Origin: CAVVEQ01 sp963747315
GTDB lineage: Bacteria > Chloroflexota > Anaerolineae > Anaerolineales > Anaerolineaceae
Reading direction: 5' to 3'
NCBI GenBank assembly: GCA_963747315.1
Contig: CAVVEQ010000013.1
Location: 1 to 64,000 of the forward strand
DNA length: 64,000 nucleotides
Shown here: positions 1 to 9,626 of the stretch, piece after piece
How the letters are laid out: every line of letters starts with the position of its first letter
Numbering within the stretch: position 1 is the stretch's first letter
Made by a program: the position numbers and the translations under genes
The notes under the pieces: model-generated
Database searches by the model: none
Seen by the model: the letters and a program-made list of their open reading frames with translations, nothing else
What the model was told of the DNA's origin: nothing

Positions 1-535
1 TCACATAAAGAATTTCCGCTTGATTTGGATCCTCAATGCTAGCCAAAACCCACAACCGATCATTTTCAAATTCAATATCAAAATAATTCGTCGCCTCAAT
101 CCCTGAAATTGTCCTTACAAGATTCCCTGTATTAGGATCCCATTGTTGCAAACCGGAGAATAAAGTGCCTGTCCAGACTTGTCCGGGAATTGCAAGCATC
201 GCCCCGGGACCTCCTCCCGGATTGAAAGGTATATCTGAAATCACAATACTTTTCATGATGACCGGGGTAATTGGTGTAGGCGTTTGGTTCAGGGAAACAT
301 TTTCAGCTTGCAGCGGTACGTTTGTGAGAGTGGCTTGAACTTTTTGGGTAGATATCGCTGCCACTTCATCTGAACTTGGAAGCTCTGTACTTACCGAGGA
401 GACAGAAGCCTTTGTCTCGATGGCTGTTGAATTACTAATTTTTTTATCTTGTGACTGAGCATTGCACGAAATCAAACTGAACGCGCAAAAGAACACACTG
501 AACAAGATTTGAATCTTGCTTCTTATTGTCACCAT
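1..535 (-). CDS. Lipoprotein with propeller-like C-terminal part (partial, cut by window edge)
   Basis: Reads from an ATG at 535 leftward off the window without a stop (178 codons seen). The N-terminus has a short positive stretch, a hydrophobic core and a lipobox-like LISC at about residues 21-24, so export and lipid anchoring are likely. A Ser/Thr/Val-rich linker follows, and from about residue 95 the sequence shows blade-like repeats (VWTGTLFSGLQQWDPNTG, then DIEFENDRLWVLA), typical of beta-propeller or PQQ-like folds. Function is unknown. It has no close same-strand neighbour in the window. Confidence 0.6.
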   Translation of the reverse strand, partial: MVTIRSKIQILFSVFFCAFSLISCNAQSQDKKISNSTAIETKASVSSVSTELPSSDEVAAISTQKVQATLTNVPLQAENVSLNQTPTPITPVIMKSIVISDIPFNPGGGPGAMLAIPGQVWTGTLFSGLQQWDPNTGNLVRTISGIEATNYFDIEFENDRLWVLASIEDPNQAEILYV

Positions 536-627
536 CCTCGGGTACTCCTTAGTTATCTGAAAGATTGTTTGGCATGGTCTTCGTATGTGCAAATGGCTTT
601 TCTCTTACAGTAGGAAATAAATATTAA

Positions 628-789
628 CCCATATCTTCAGGATATTCGTTCATCGCCACCCGCTGGCTCGTGCGCGAGATCAATCTTTACCACGAAAGCC
701 AGGGGGAGGCAGCCGAAATCATGGACAAACTGGTCACACCAATCCTGGTTCAGCTACCCAAAGAAACAGAAAAGGTAATGGGGCAATAA
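628..789 (+). pseudogene. Possible 3' remnant of a lost gene
   Basis: An open frame of 53 codons without a good start codon ends at TAA 787-789. Its last 45 residues look protein-like (TRWLVREINLYHESQGE, then a segment rich in Ile/Leu and Lys/Glu) and could be the helical tail of a regulator or enzyme. There is no start, no ribosome site and a stop just upstream at 625-627. I read it as a leftover gene end, but chance coding potential cannot be excluded. It lies in the 365-base space between the lipoprotein gene and tRNA-Arg, which otherwise holds only a terminator. Confidence 0.3.
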
Positions 790-819
790 ATCTCAGAATT
801 TTATCTGCACCTAACTGCA

Positions 820-853
820 CCAAAAAAGAAGAGCCTGCTATTCAAGCAGGCTC
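820..853 (-). terminator. Rho-independent terminator downstream of tRNA-Arg
   Basis: The arms GAGCCTGCT and AGCAGGCTC (831-853) form a 9-bp hairpin. On the minus strand it is followed by a T-rich run (complement of 821-830). It would end the transcript carrying the VIT-like gene and tRNA-Arg. Confidence 0.7.
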
Positions 854-900
854 AAGGCCCCATATATGGGGGGTAAATGGGTGAATACCGCCATATTTAG

Positions 901-974
901 CGCCCCCGCAGGGATTCGAACCCTGAACCTACTGATTCGAAGTCAGGCACTCTGTCCAATTGAGCTACGGGGGC
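901..974 (-). tRNA. tRNA-Arg (anticodon TCG)
   Basis: 74 nt. Acceptor arms GCCCCCG and CGGGGGC pair over seven bases, with G as discriminator. The T arm carries GGTTCGAATCC. The anticodon loop reads CTTCGAA, giving TCG, which decodes CGA. The CCA end is not encoded. The gene lies 18 bases downstream of the VIT-like gene on the same strand and is followed by a terminator, so co-transcription is possible. Confidence 0.9.
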
Positions 975-992
975 GGACGGGCAAATTATACC

Positions 993-1721
993 TTAACCGC
1001 CGAGCAAAATCCCAATGGCCACTGTGAGTGCACCCACCGCGGTGATCAGCATCCCGGTTTTCCAGGGAGCCACTCCGGTGTACTTCCCCCATTGATACCC
1101 AGAGAGGAACAAAACGGCAAACGAAACAATGTTCGAGGTGCGAATGGCCAATTCCACGTTCTGTCGGAATATCACCAACGGGATCATGGATGGTATGATC
1201 GCAATTACCGCAACAAGGACGTGCCCCAGGATTGCTGTGAAATCTTCCCGTTTGAAGCTAATAAGCTGCGGTTTACTATTGCGTAAATACCCCAGGATAT
1301 TCTGGTAAAGGGATTGCCGTTGTTCTTCTTCCGTGATCGGCTCCAGGATGTAGTCCAGTTCATCGGCGATAACCTCCACGGCGGATGCATCATCCTCCGC
1401 AGTTTGGATGCCTTTCAGCAATCTGTGTTTCTCGCTTCGTTCCAACAGGGAGAATAGCGCATACATGATCCCATCAAAAAATCCCCAGGAAATGACCGTG
1501 AACAGCGATCCAATGATCATGGAAGTTAGGATCGCTTCCTGGTTTTCATAAAAATCAAAGGTGGGGTACATATTCACCCGGTACACCAGGGTGAAAAAAA
1601 GCATGATTAAAATACTGAACATTGTCTCCGAGAGCCTGTCGATCGGGTTGATCAGGTTTTCCAGGATGCTGCTTCTTGGTTTGGTCCTGTGACCCGGGCG
1701 AAGCGGATTTCTTACAGTCAT
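993..1721 (-). CDS. VIT/CCC1-like integral membrane protein
   Basis: 242 residues. A polar N-terminus of about 33 residues is followed by hydrophobic segments near 34-52, 65-90, 165-185, 193-210 and 220-240. The middle is an acidic, helical cytosolic region (ADELDYILEPITEEEQ). The layout and the C-terminal end (GVAPWKTGMLITAVG) resemble the VIT1/CCC1 family of Fe/Mn transporters. Some members are distant relatives without proven transport, so substrate is not assigned. The ATG at 1721 is preceded by TAGGAGAAAGAT, a strong ribosome site. The gene ends just before tRNA-Arg. Confidence 0.55.
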   Translation of the reverse strand: MTVRNPLRPGHRTKPRSSILENLINPIDRLSETMFSILIMLFFTLVYRVNMYPTFDFYENQEAILTSMIIGSLFTVISWGFFDGIMYALFSLLERSEKHRLLKGIQTAEDDASAVEVIADELDYILEPITEEEQRQSLYQNILGYLRNSKPQLISFKREDFTAILGHVLVAVIAIIPSMIPLVIFRQNVELAIRTSNIVSFAVLFLSGYQWGKYTGVAPWKTGMLITAVGALTVAIGILLGG

Positions 1722-1804
1722 ATCTTTCTCCTAACGCACCTTTCGTATAATTCAGATTTTGCCTGTTTCCCGATGGACTTTCGCTAATAAAAAGGTAAAT
1801 AATC

Positions 1805-1831
1805 CACCCACCCAAATGCAATGGGTGGGTG
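1805..1831 (-). terminator. Terminator of the BMP-type ABC transporter operon
   Basis: Ten-base arms CACCCACCCA and TGGGTGGGTG with a 7-base loop. On the minus strand the hairpin is followed by an AT-rich stretch containing five T residues. It lies about 60 bases after the last permease gene. Confidence 0.65.
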
Positions 1832-1893
1832 TGAAGATATTTTTAGCTTATTATCAAATTCCTTTACGTGATTCACCCAAAATATTTGCGGAT

Positions 1894-3166
1894 CTATTCC
1901 TTGACATAAGGTTCTCCATCCGCTGCGGGTGGCATCGCCCGGCCTACCACACCTGCAAGAACAACCATCGTGATGATGTACGGTGCCATCAGGAGGAATT
2001 CGGATGGAATGGGAACAGAAAGGATCTGCAGTTTTACCTGGAGAGAATCCGCAAAACCGAATATTAATGAAGAGAAGAAAGCGCCTATAGGGGTCCATTT
2101 ACCGAAGATCATCGCAGCCAGACCGATGAAGCCTTTACCCGCGGTCATGATCTGATCAAACCGGCCAATCGTCCCGATAGTGAAATATGCGCCACCCACA
2201 CCGGCGATCATTCCACCGATGATCACATTCACATAACGGATCAAGTAAACATTGACTCCCAAAGTATCCGCGGCTTTCGGATGTTCACCTACAGCCCTGG
2301 TGCGTAAACCCCAGGGAGTGTAAAAGAGCATGAAATGCATGGCCAGGACCAGGATCATCATCAGGTAAACGATAATATTGTTCTCAAAGAGCATAGGGCC
2401 AAGAATTGGGATTTTTGATAGGATCGGAATCGGCACGATCGGGAAAGTGCCGGAATTGTTCAAAAGGTCGCCATAGGGTTCAAGGAATTTTGAGGCGAAG
2501 AAACTGGTCAACCCTGTACCGAGGATATTGATGGCAACACCACTGACGATCTGATTCACCCGGAACCGGATGCATAACACGGCGTGCAGGCTTGCGAACA
2601 AACCGCCGGTAAGGATCGCGACAAGCAATCCTACATAAAGGTTATCCGATAAGGAGGCAGCCACGACGGCTGTTTGTGCCGAGAATAACAACATACCTTC
2701 GATACCGATATTTACAACACCAGAACGCTCGCTGATCACCCCAACCAACGCTGCGAGCGCGATTGGCGTTGCCCGAACCAATGAACTGGATATCATGCCT
2801 TCCAGGTTGAATTGTTTCCCAGCAGCACCCCAAAGCAGGAATGCAAAAACGAATACCAAACCGAGGACCCCGGCCAATACACCGGTGGATCGGATTCCGA
2901 CAGCAAGCTGGTATGCACCCACTAGGATTAGGATAAACGCGAGTACATAAATAGTGATTTGCGAGGGCAATGTAATCGAGGGAACCTGGATCGCATTTGA
3001 TTGATTAAGATTAAAATTCAACGTTGTTTTATCGATGGATTCCAACTGGGAACCAAACACGAAAGAACATAAATAGACCTACCAGGATCAGCATGATTCC
3101 CCAGACGATCCTGGAAGTAGGTACTTTCGGTTTTGCTGGAGGAACGGCAACTTTTGATATGGCCAT
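1894..3166 (-). CDS. BMP-type ABC transporter permease, second subunit (frameshifted near 3063)
   Basis: Membrane channel half of a BMP-family importer (NupQ/YufQ type). The body, in the frame open from 3060, has 8-10 hydrophobic segments and the family hallmarks VNIGIEGMLL and AVGEHPKAADTLGVNV. The likely start is ATG 3166. That frame gives a basic N-terminus and first membrane helix (GIMLILVGLFMFF), then shifts by one extra base near 3062-3064 into the main frame. Removing that base yields about 423 residues, normal for the family. Without it, translation could only begin at GTG 3060 and would miss the first helix. It follows the first permease in one operon. Confidence 0.8.
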
Positions 3167-3207
3167 TTAACCCTCTCGTTTTACATTATTCAATGGATTT
3201 GATGTAA

Positions 3208-4495
3208 TCATTTCCAGCCTCTGGCATGAACCACTTCATCTTTGTGGGGTGCACTGACGCGGTAAATCGCGCGAATGATGATCGGGGCGGCAATAAAGAC
3301 GATGACCAGACCCTGGATAATGGAAATGATATCGATCGGGATCCCGGCAAGGGACTGCATGGAAGTAGCTCCTCCCCGCAAGACACCAAACAGGATCGCA
3401 GCCAGAACAACACCTAGCGGGTGGCTGTTACCGATCAGAGCCAGCGCGATGGCATCGAAGCCAAACCCGGCGGAGAAGCCCTGTCCCACCCAATGATCCG
3501 TTCCAAGCACCTGAACAGCCCCACCCACACCTGCAAGCGCTCCGCTGATAACCATGATTAGGATTATGTTGTTGGAAATATTCATCCCAGCGTATTTGGC
3601 GGCGCTTCGGATTAGCGCCAACCGCCCGGATCTCATAGCCAACCTTGGTCTTGAACAGCAACCACCAGATAAAAAAGGCGATCGCAAGGGCGAGAAAGAA
3701 TCCTGCGTGGAACCGCAGTGGCTCTGGAAAGAACCTTGGAAGCATAGCGGATTCTTCAACAACGGGGGTGATCGGCCGATACCCGGTCGCTTTCATCGGA
3801 CCATTCAGAAGCCAATCGCTGAGCCGGAAAGCGATCCAGTTCATCATGATCGTATTGACCACCTCATGTGCGCCGGTTTTCGCCTTCAACCAACCGGGTA
3901 TAAATGCCCAAAAACCACCGGCGATGGCACCTCCGAGCAGCGCAAGCGGGAGGTGGATATAAATCGGCAATCCTTTAAGCGTATATCCGACGAATGCCGA
4001 ACCAAGCGCGCCCATAAAGAACTGGCCTTCTGCACCGATGTTGAATAACCCTCCGCGAAAACCGACCGCCACAGCCAGGCCTGTAAGGATATACGGGGAG
4101 GCGGCAACCAGGCTTTCCGTGATCGGGTAGATCGCCTTATAGAGGGCAGAGGGATCCCCCGTTGCTGAGTAGACTTGAATGGAAGCGATCAACGCTGGCA
4201 GGCTCCCCAGCGAACCGGCGAACAATGCTCCGTACGCGGTAGCAATAGCATCCCAGCTCGCCTTTAAAGCGGCGAGGGGAGCGATAAAGAAGGATTTATA
4301 CAGGGGGAGTACTTTCAGGTCTGTAAATACGATAAATAATGCGCCGATGATCAAGCCGGTCAGGACTGCAAGCACCGGGATAAGAAAAGCCTGGTATTTG
4401 AATGACTGGGCGCGTTTCTGAACGGGTTTTTCTTCCGGAGCTGGAACAGGAGCGACTTGCTTGGTAGTAGGTTTTTTGTCCTTTTTCAATGCCAT
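3208..4495 (-). CDS. BMP-type ABC transporter permease, first subunit (frameshifted near 3610)
   Basis: Partner permease (NupP/YufP type), about 428 residues once repaired. The Lys/Pro-rich cytosolic N-terminus (about 35 residues) is followed by membrane helices. The motif FNIGAEGQFFMGALG marks the family. The frame open from 4495 runs to EIRAVGANPK. One extra base near 3609-3612 then moves the homologous reading (AAKYAGMNISNNI and the last three helices) into another frame that ends at 3208. Both parts fit one protein without a gap. It starts 5 bases after the ATPase stop, with AGGAGGT directly upstream. Confidence 0.8.
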
Positions 4496-4500
4496 ACCTC

Positions 4501-6072
4501 CTAAAACACCCGTTCCACTTCGCCCACGGCAAGATGCTTGGGGGTGGTAACCAGCGCTTCTTCCACAGGCACTCCTGCCATGAGGAGTCCAAGGTATTGA
4601 CGATTTGCGCCTTTGGCCGGGATCACATCCACGATGCGGCCTTTATACATGACCGCGATCCTATCTGAAAGCGCGAGAACTTCATCTAATTCCGGGGATA
4701 CCAACAAAACCGCAGTGCCTTCATCGCGTTTTTTAACGATTTGGGCGTGAATATACTCTATTGAACCGACATCCAATCCGCGGGTAGGTTGCGACGCGAT
4801 GACAAGTTTTGTTGGTCGTGAAAGCTCCCTCGCGATGATAACCTTTTGTTGGTTGCCTCCAGAAAGTGTGGAAGCATTCACATAAACATTCGGAGTACGC
4901 ACGCTGTATTGATCAACCAGGTCGGCCGCAGTGCTGATGATTGTCTTCTCTTGAAGCACCCCGCGACTTGAAAATGGCGGCAGGTAATAAGTACATAAAA
5001 CAAGGTTGTCATAAATCGGGAAGGATAAGATCAACCCATGTTTTTGCCGGTCTTCGGGAACATGGGCGACCCCCTTTTCCAGGATCTTCCGGGGGGTTGG
5101 TTTCTTTAGAACCTCCCCGAGAATTTTTATCTCACCGGCTTCAGGTTTGGAAAGGCCGGTCAGCGCGTAAACCAATTCTGTTTGTCCGTTCCCCTGCACC
5201 CCCGCAATTCCCAGGATTTCCCCAAGATGGACATCCAGGCTTAAGCCATTCACGGTGAGGTTCTGGCGCTCGTCGCGCACATAGAGGTCCGCAACCTCCA
5301 AAGCCACCTCTTTCGGCTTTGCAGCGGTTTTTTCCACAGTAAGGTTGACCTCGCGCCCGACCATCATGGCAGCAAGTTTTTCCGGATTTGTTTCCTTTGG
5401 ATTGACAGTCCCAACGGATTTTCCCTGTCGAAGTACCGTGATCCGGTCCGCGATCTCCATGACTTCTTTCAGTTTGTGGGTAATAAAAATGATCGAAATG
5501 CCTTTATCGATGAGCGAATGGATGACCTGGAAAAGACCTTCCACTTCCTGGGGAGTAAGAACCGCGGTAGGTTCATCCAGGATGAGGATCTCGGCGTGAC
5601 GGAACAGGACTTTAATGATCTCCACCCGTTGTTGGGTTCCGACGGGGATATCCTGGATATAGGCAGTTGGATCCACCTCCAGTCCGTACTGATCGGATAT
5701 CTCCCGGATCCGTTTCTCCACGGATGCCTTATCCAAAACGATTTTGCCCTTGGTTTTTTCCACACCCAGCATCACATTTTCTGTGACGGTCATCACTGGA
5801 ATGAGCATGAAATGCTGGTGAACCATACCGATCCCCTGGGCGATCGCATCGGTTGGTCCTTTGATGGTGACTTCCTTGCCATTAACCCGGATGGTTCCCT
5901 CATCAGGTTTATATAGCCCATATAGGATGTTCATGAGGGTGGTCTTGCCGGCGCCGTTTTCCCCCAGCAATGCAAGGATTTCCCCTTTATTAAGGGTTAT
6001 ATCCACATTGTCGTTTGCAAGTACACCGGGGAAACGTTTTGTAATTCCGCTTAATTCCAGTACTTTAGGCAT
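4501..6072 (-). CDS. BMP-type ABC transporter ATP-binding protein (tandem ABC domains)
   Basis: 523 residues with two ABC domains, as in RbsA/NupO-type ATPases. Domain 1 has Walker A GENGAGKTT (about 37-45) and Walker B ILILDEPTAVLTP, but its signature motif is degenerate (VGTQQRVEI). Domain 2 has a degenerate Walker A (GVQGNGQTE), an intact LSGGNQQK signature, and ASQPTRGLD, in which the catalytic Glu is Gln. This division of labour is usual in the family. I chose ATG 6072, preceded by GGGAG at 7 bases; a TTG two codons upstream is less likely. It powers the two permeases encoded after it. Confidence 0.92.
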   Translation of the reverse strand: MPKVLELSGITKRFPGVLANDNVDITLNKGEILALLGENGAGKTTLMNILYGLYKPDEGTIRVNGKEVTIKGPTDAIAQGIGMVHQHFMLIPVMTVTENVMLGVEKTKGKIVLDKASVEKRIREISDQYGLEVDPTAYIQDIPVGTQQRVEIIKVLFRHAEILILDEPTAVLTPQEVEGLFQVIHSLIDKGISIIFITHKLKEVMEIADRITVLRQGKSVGTVNPKETNPEKLAAMMVGREVNLTVEKTAAKPKEVALEVADLYVRDERQNLTVNGLSLDVHLGEILGIAGVQGNGQTELVYALTGLSKPEAGEIKILGEVLKKPTPRKILEKGVAHVPEDRQKHGLILSFPIYDNLVLCTYYLPPFSSRGVLQEKTIISTAADLVDQYSVRTPNVYVNASTLSGGNQQKVIIARELSRPTKLVIASQPTRGLDVGSIEYIHAQIVKKRDEGTAVLLVSPELDEVLALSDRIAVMYKGRIVDVIPAKGANRQYLGLLMAGVPVEEALVTTPKHLAVGEVERVF

Positions 6073-6129
6073 TAGCAACTCCCAGAAATGTGATCAGCAG
6101 AACCAACAATATTTTATCAGAAATTAAAT

Positions 6130-6159
6130 AAAGAGAGCCGGTTTAAACCGGCTCTCTTT
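6130..6159. terminator. Perfect 30-base palindrome between binding protein and ATPase genes
   Basis: AAAGAGAGCCGGTTT followed by its exact reverse complement, with T-rich flanks on both sides. It sits between the substrate-binding gene and the rest of its operon, on the minus strand. It most likely acts as a partial terminator or 3' mRNA stabiliser, giving more binding protein than transporter. Confidence 0.6.
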
Positions 6160-6177
6160 AAAAAAGCTACGAGATTC

Positions 6178-7338
6178 TTATTCGGGGCAAGCCAGAACGC
6201 CATTCACGGTGATGGCACCGGAGATGAGGTCTGCTTTGGCCTGGTCAACCTGAGCCTGAAGTTCTGGGGTAACCAGGGAGGCTAGGTCGTGCAGGGGGGC
6301 GATATCCACACCACCATCTTTCAGGGCGAAGTTGGCGATGCCACCCTTGTAGGTACCTTCTTCAACGGACTTGATGGCGTTCATCACAGCCACGTCGATC
6401 TTCTTGAGAACGCTGGTCAGGTAGATCTCCTTATATTCCGGAGCGGTTTCGTACCAGTCAGCATCCACACCGATATACGTGCAGGAACCGGTTTCCTTGC
6501 AGAATGCGGCGGAACCAAGACCAATGGGGCCACCAACTCCCATGAAGACATCAGCGCCTTCCTGGGCCATGGATTCGGTGATCTTGCGGGCGTCATCCGT
6601 GCTGCTGAAATTCCCTGTGAACACACCATCGTTCTTGCAGGTATCCCAACCCAGGACTTTCACATCTGTGCCATTGAGCTGGTTGTAGTACTTGACACCG
6701 GCTTCAAGACCTTTCATGAAAATCGAGACGGTCGGGATATTGATGCCACCGTATGTTCCAATGACACCAGTTTTCGATGTGCCTGCGGCCAGCATACCAG
6801 CGAGGAAGGCGGCTTCATCGGTCTGGAAGGTCAAACCCACCACATTGGGCAGTTCAACATCGGAACCGCAGTCCTTGCCAACCACTGCACCCGGCCAGCA
6901 ATCGGGGAACGCGTAGTCCACGATAGCAAACTTGGTATCGGGATTTGCCTTGGCTGCTGTGGCAGTATCCACACCGAGAAGGAAACCAACCGTGGTGATC
7001 ATGGCGGCTTTTTCATCGATGAACTGCTGGATGTTCTTGGCATAATCGGATTGCTGGGTGGATTCAAGATATTTCCCATCGACACCAAATTCCGCCATCG
7101 CATCCTGGACACCCTTCCACGCCAGGGCGTTGAAGGATTTGTCATCCACGCCACCCATATCGGTCACTTCACCGTAAAGGGCTTTGGGTTCTGGGGGTGG
7201 GGGCACTTCAGTGGCTGGGGGGGCTTCGGGTGGTGCAACCGGTTCTTCAGTTGGCGCGGCGGTGGGCTGCGCGCAAGCTGAGAGGATCATGGAGACCATG
7301 ACCAAGACACCTAAAACTGCAAACAACTTTTTAGACAT
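6178..7338 (-). CDS. BMP-family substrate-binding lipoprotein
   Basis: 386 residues. A Lys-rich start, hydrophobic core and lipobox LSAC (Cys about residue 22) show a lipid-anchored exported protein. A Pro/Ala/Glu linker follows. The mature part has the BMP/Med signature (DMGGVDDKSFNALAW) and the TTVGFLLGVDTATAA and GIGTYGG-like sugar-ribose binding features of nucleoside-binding BmpA relatives. ATG 7338 has AGGAGGAGAAAC upstream, so I reject longer starts. It is the first gene of the importer operon. A nucleoside or related ribosyl ligand is plausible but not proven. Confidence 0.88.
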   Translation of the reverse strand: MSKKLFAVLGVLVMVSMILSACAQPTAAPTEEPVAPPEAPPATEVPPPPEPKALYGEVTDMGGVDDKSFNALAWKGVQDAMAEFGVDGKYLESTQQSDYAKNIQQFIDEKAAMITTVGFLLGVDTATAAKANPDTKFAIVDYAFPDCWPGAVVGKDCGSDVELPNVVGLTFQTDEAAFLAGMLAAGTSKTGVIGTYGGINIPTVSIFMKGLEAGVKYYNQLNGTDVKVLGWDTCKNDGVFTGNFSSTDDARKITESMAQEGADVFMGVGGPIGLGSAAFCKETGSCTYIGVDADWYETAPEYKEIYLTSVLKKIDVAVMNAIKSVEEGTYKGGIANFALKDGGVDIAPLHDLASLVTPELQAQVDQAKADLISGAITVNGVLACPE

Positions 7339-7465
7339 CTGTTTCTCCTCCTGAGAAAATAGTGGGTTTTTGCCAGGGAATTGTCCCGATTGGGTATTCC
7401 CCATGCACCAATCAGTATAGCGTTAATTCAAGGTATATGCAACACTTTTTAAGAATATCATTCGT

Positions 7466-8713
7466 TCAGGAATTGCTTGCTTCGCCGCGTTTCACACCAA
7501 GCATCGCGATCAACGAGAACAACAGGAAAATTGGGGATACCAGCATCAGCAGCCGGTATTGATCGTTGCTGGCTTGAATGATCCCGCCGTAAAGGATCGG
7601 CCCAATAATCGCCGCCAGGGTGGAAAACAGGTAATACAGACCCGTGTAAGTGCCAATATGAACGGCATCGGTCATATCCACCACCATGGGCAGAGAATTA
7701 ATGTTGATCAATGCCCATGCGACCCCGAGGGCCATCATGATAAAGCTGAGGGTGTAGATCGGTCCGACCAGGGGTAGGGTGGTGTTGAGGGTCGCCAGGG
7801 TGTCGCGGGGGATGAAGAAGATGGATGCCACACAAACCATCATCAGGATGATGCCGACCAGAATGGTTTTCTTCCGACCGGCTGCGGAACCGATATACCC
7901 GGCCGGGATAGCAAAGATCACGAACAGCAAAGAGAGCTGACCGAGCATCCTGGCGCCGTCGGATTCGGGAAGCAACAGGTAATTCTTGGTGAAAAGGGTA
8001 AAAAATGCCTCGATTCCTGCATAGGCAACGAACCAGAAAAAGATCGCGCTGAGCAGCCTCAATTCGGAGCGGTCGGGGGATTTCCACATAGTTTGTATAC
8101 TGGCGATCAAACCTGGCTTCTCCTCCTTTGTGAGTTCTGGTATTTTTGGTTCACGGATGAATATGAGTACCAGCACTGCAGCGATCAACACCAGAACTGC
8201 TCCCATCAGGAAGGGGTATTCGGGATTCATATCATAGAGCTTTGCCCCGCCGATGAAGGCGATGATCGCCCCCAGCCCACCCATCAGGTTGATAATCCCA
8301 TTTGCCTGTGAGCGGTACTTTGAGGGAGTGATATCCGGCATTAAAGCTACCACTGGGGTTCGCCAGACTGCCATGCTGATCAGTAGCGCGACGGATGCCA
8401 GGAAGAAAGCGAACAAACTACCCGCGATGGGTAACATGATGAAGCTGACTGCCGCAATCGGAGCACCTACGAGGATGAAAGGTAGTCTCCGCCCGAGGCG
8501 TGTGTGGATGCGATCCGACCACGACCCGACTGCTGGTTGAATGAAGAGCGCAGCAATGTTATCCAGGGTCATGAAAATGCCGATGAAACCAGCTGCCAGA
8601 AGAAACCGATCCTGGAGGAATATCGGGACGTAGGCGTTGTAGACACTCCAAATCACGCTAACCCCAAAAAAACCGAACCCAAGCAGAAAAGTCTTTCCAA
8701 TACTGAATTTCAT
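7466..8713 (-). CDS. MFS transporter, SLC45/sugar-symporter-like
   Basis: 415 residues with about 12 hydrophobic segments. The loop between helices 2 and 3 reads GSWSDRIHTRLGRRLPFI, which resembles the D-R-x-G-R-R signature of SLC45/GPH-like sugar and glycoside transporters. The start overlaps the trmD stop by 4 bases (ATGA), so the two genes are translationally coupled. Substrate is unknown; a sugar or glycoside is an inference from the signature. Confidence 0.78.
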   Translation of the reverse strand: MKFSIGKTFLLGFGFFGVSVIWSVYNAYVPIFLQDRFLLAAGFIGIFMTLDNIAALFIQPAVGSWSDRIHTRLGRRLPFILVGAPIAAVSFIMLPIAGSLFAFFLASVALLISMAVWRTPVVALMPDITPSKYRSQANGIINLMGGLGAIIAFIGGAKLYDMNPEYPFLMGAVLVLIAAVLVLIFIREPKIPELTKEEKPGLIASIQTMWKSPDRSELRLLSAIFFWFVAYAGIEAFFTLFTKNYLLLPESDGARMLGQLSLLFVIFAIPAGYIGSAAGRKKTILVGIILMMVCVASIFFIPRDTLATLNTTLPLVGPIYTLSFIMMALGVAWALININSLPMVVDMTDAVHIGTYTGLYYLFSTLAAIIGPILYGGIIQASNDQYRLLMLVSPIFLLFSLIAMLGVKRGEASNS

Positions 8714-9465
8714 GATCCATCTCCCTCTTTGTTCGGATTGATTTCTTCAAGTGAATCCAAAAATCCCTTTTCCTTTATTGTAAGGTCAACCGATTTCAGA
8801 AGATCAGGTCTGCGCAGCAGTGTACGTTTGAGCGCTTGCTGCCTGCGCCATAGCGATATCGCTTTGTGGTTTCCGGAGAGCAGCACCTCCGGCACCTTCC
8901 AGCCGCGGAAATCCTCCGGACGGGTGTAGTGCGGGTATTCGAGCAGACCGGAGGCGAAGGAATCATCCTCCGCACCCTCCGGATCCCCAAGCACGCCGGG
9001 GAGGAAGCGGGCGACGCTATCCACCAAGATCATGGCTGCCAGCTCGCCGCCGGTGAGAACGTAATCCCCGATGGAGATCTCGTCCGTGACCAGGTGTTCG
9101 CGAATGCGCTCGTCGATCCCTTCGTAATGCCCACAGAGGAGCGCGATACGATCCTCTCCCGCCAATTGCTTCGCGATCTTATGATCGTATGGGCGCCCCT
9201 GGGGGGTGAGCAGGATGGTTGGAAAATCCCGTATCGTGCCGAGGACGGATTCGATAGCTGCGAAGACCGGCTCCGGTTTCATCACCATCCCGCCGCCGCC
9301 GCCATAGGGAGTATCGTCAGTAGTATGGTGCTTATCTGTTGCCCAATCCCGAATGTTATGCAGGCGAATGATGAGGTGATTATTCTGGATAGCCCGTTTG
9401 AGGATGCTGGTTTCGAAGTATGGTTTGAAAACTTCCGGAAAGAGTGAAAAAATGTCAAAATGCAT
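8710..9465 (-). CDS. trmD: tRNA (guanine-37-N1)-methyltransferase TrmD
   Basis: 251 residues, normal for TrmD, the SPOUT methyltransferase that makes m1G37 in tRNA and prevents +1 frameshifting. Visible hallmarks are the N-terminal FDIFSLFPE, the DDTPYGGGGGMVMKPEP motif that binds the substrate, the trefoil-knot region (LLCGHYEGIDERI and SIGDYVLTGGELAAM) and the C-terminal YTRPEDFRG. The usual rpsP-rimM-trmD-rplS neighbours are missing. Here it is followed, with a 4-base overlap, by an MFS transporter gene. Confidence 0.97.
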   Translation of the reverse strand: MHFDIFSLFPEVFKPYFETSILKRAIQNNHLIIRLHNIRDWATDKHHTTDDTPYGGGGGMVMKPEPVFAAIESVLGTIRDFPTILLTPQGRPYDHKIAKQLAGEDRIALLCGHYEGIDERIREHLVTDEISIGDYVLTGGELAAMILVDSVARFLPGVLGDPEGAEDDSFASGLLEYPHYTRPEDFRGWKVPEVLLSGNHKAISLWRRQQALKRTLLRRPDLLKSVDLTIKEKGFLDSLEEINPNKEGDGS

Positions 9466-9626
9466 GATTTTATTTTAGCTGTTTGACCATTTCGGGGCAA
9501 GTAATCTTCGGTTATTCAAAAATTTTATGTGAAGATGGATATATCCTGCTAACACGAAAAAGGGTGGGATTAACGATTATTAATAATCCAATCCCACGGA
9601 TTTTATCGAATCGAACAAAAGGTAAA

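Noticed and set aside
6289..7281. A 330-codon plus-strand frame opposite the BMP binding-protein gene
   Set aside because: It is the complement of a clear lipoprotein gene, has His/Gly-rich shadow composition and no ribosome site.
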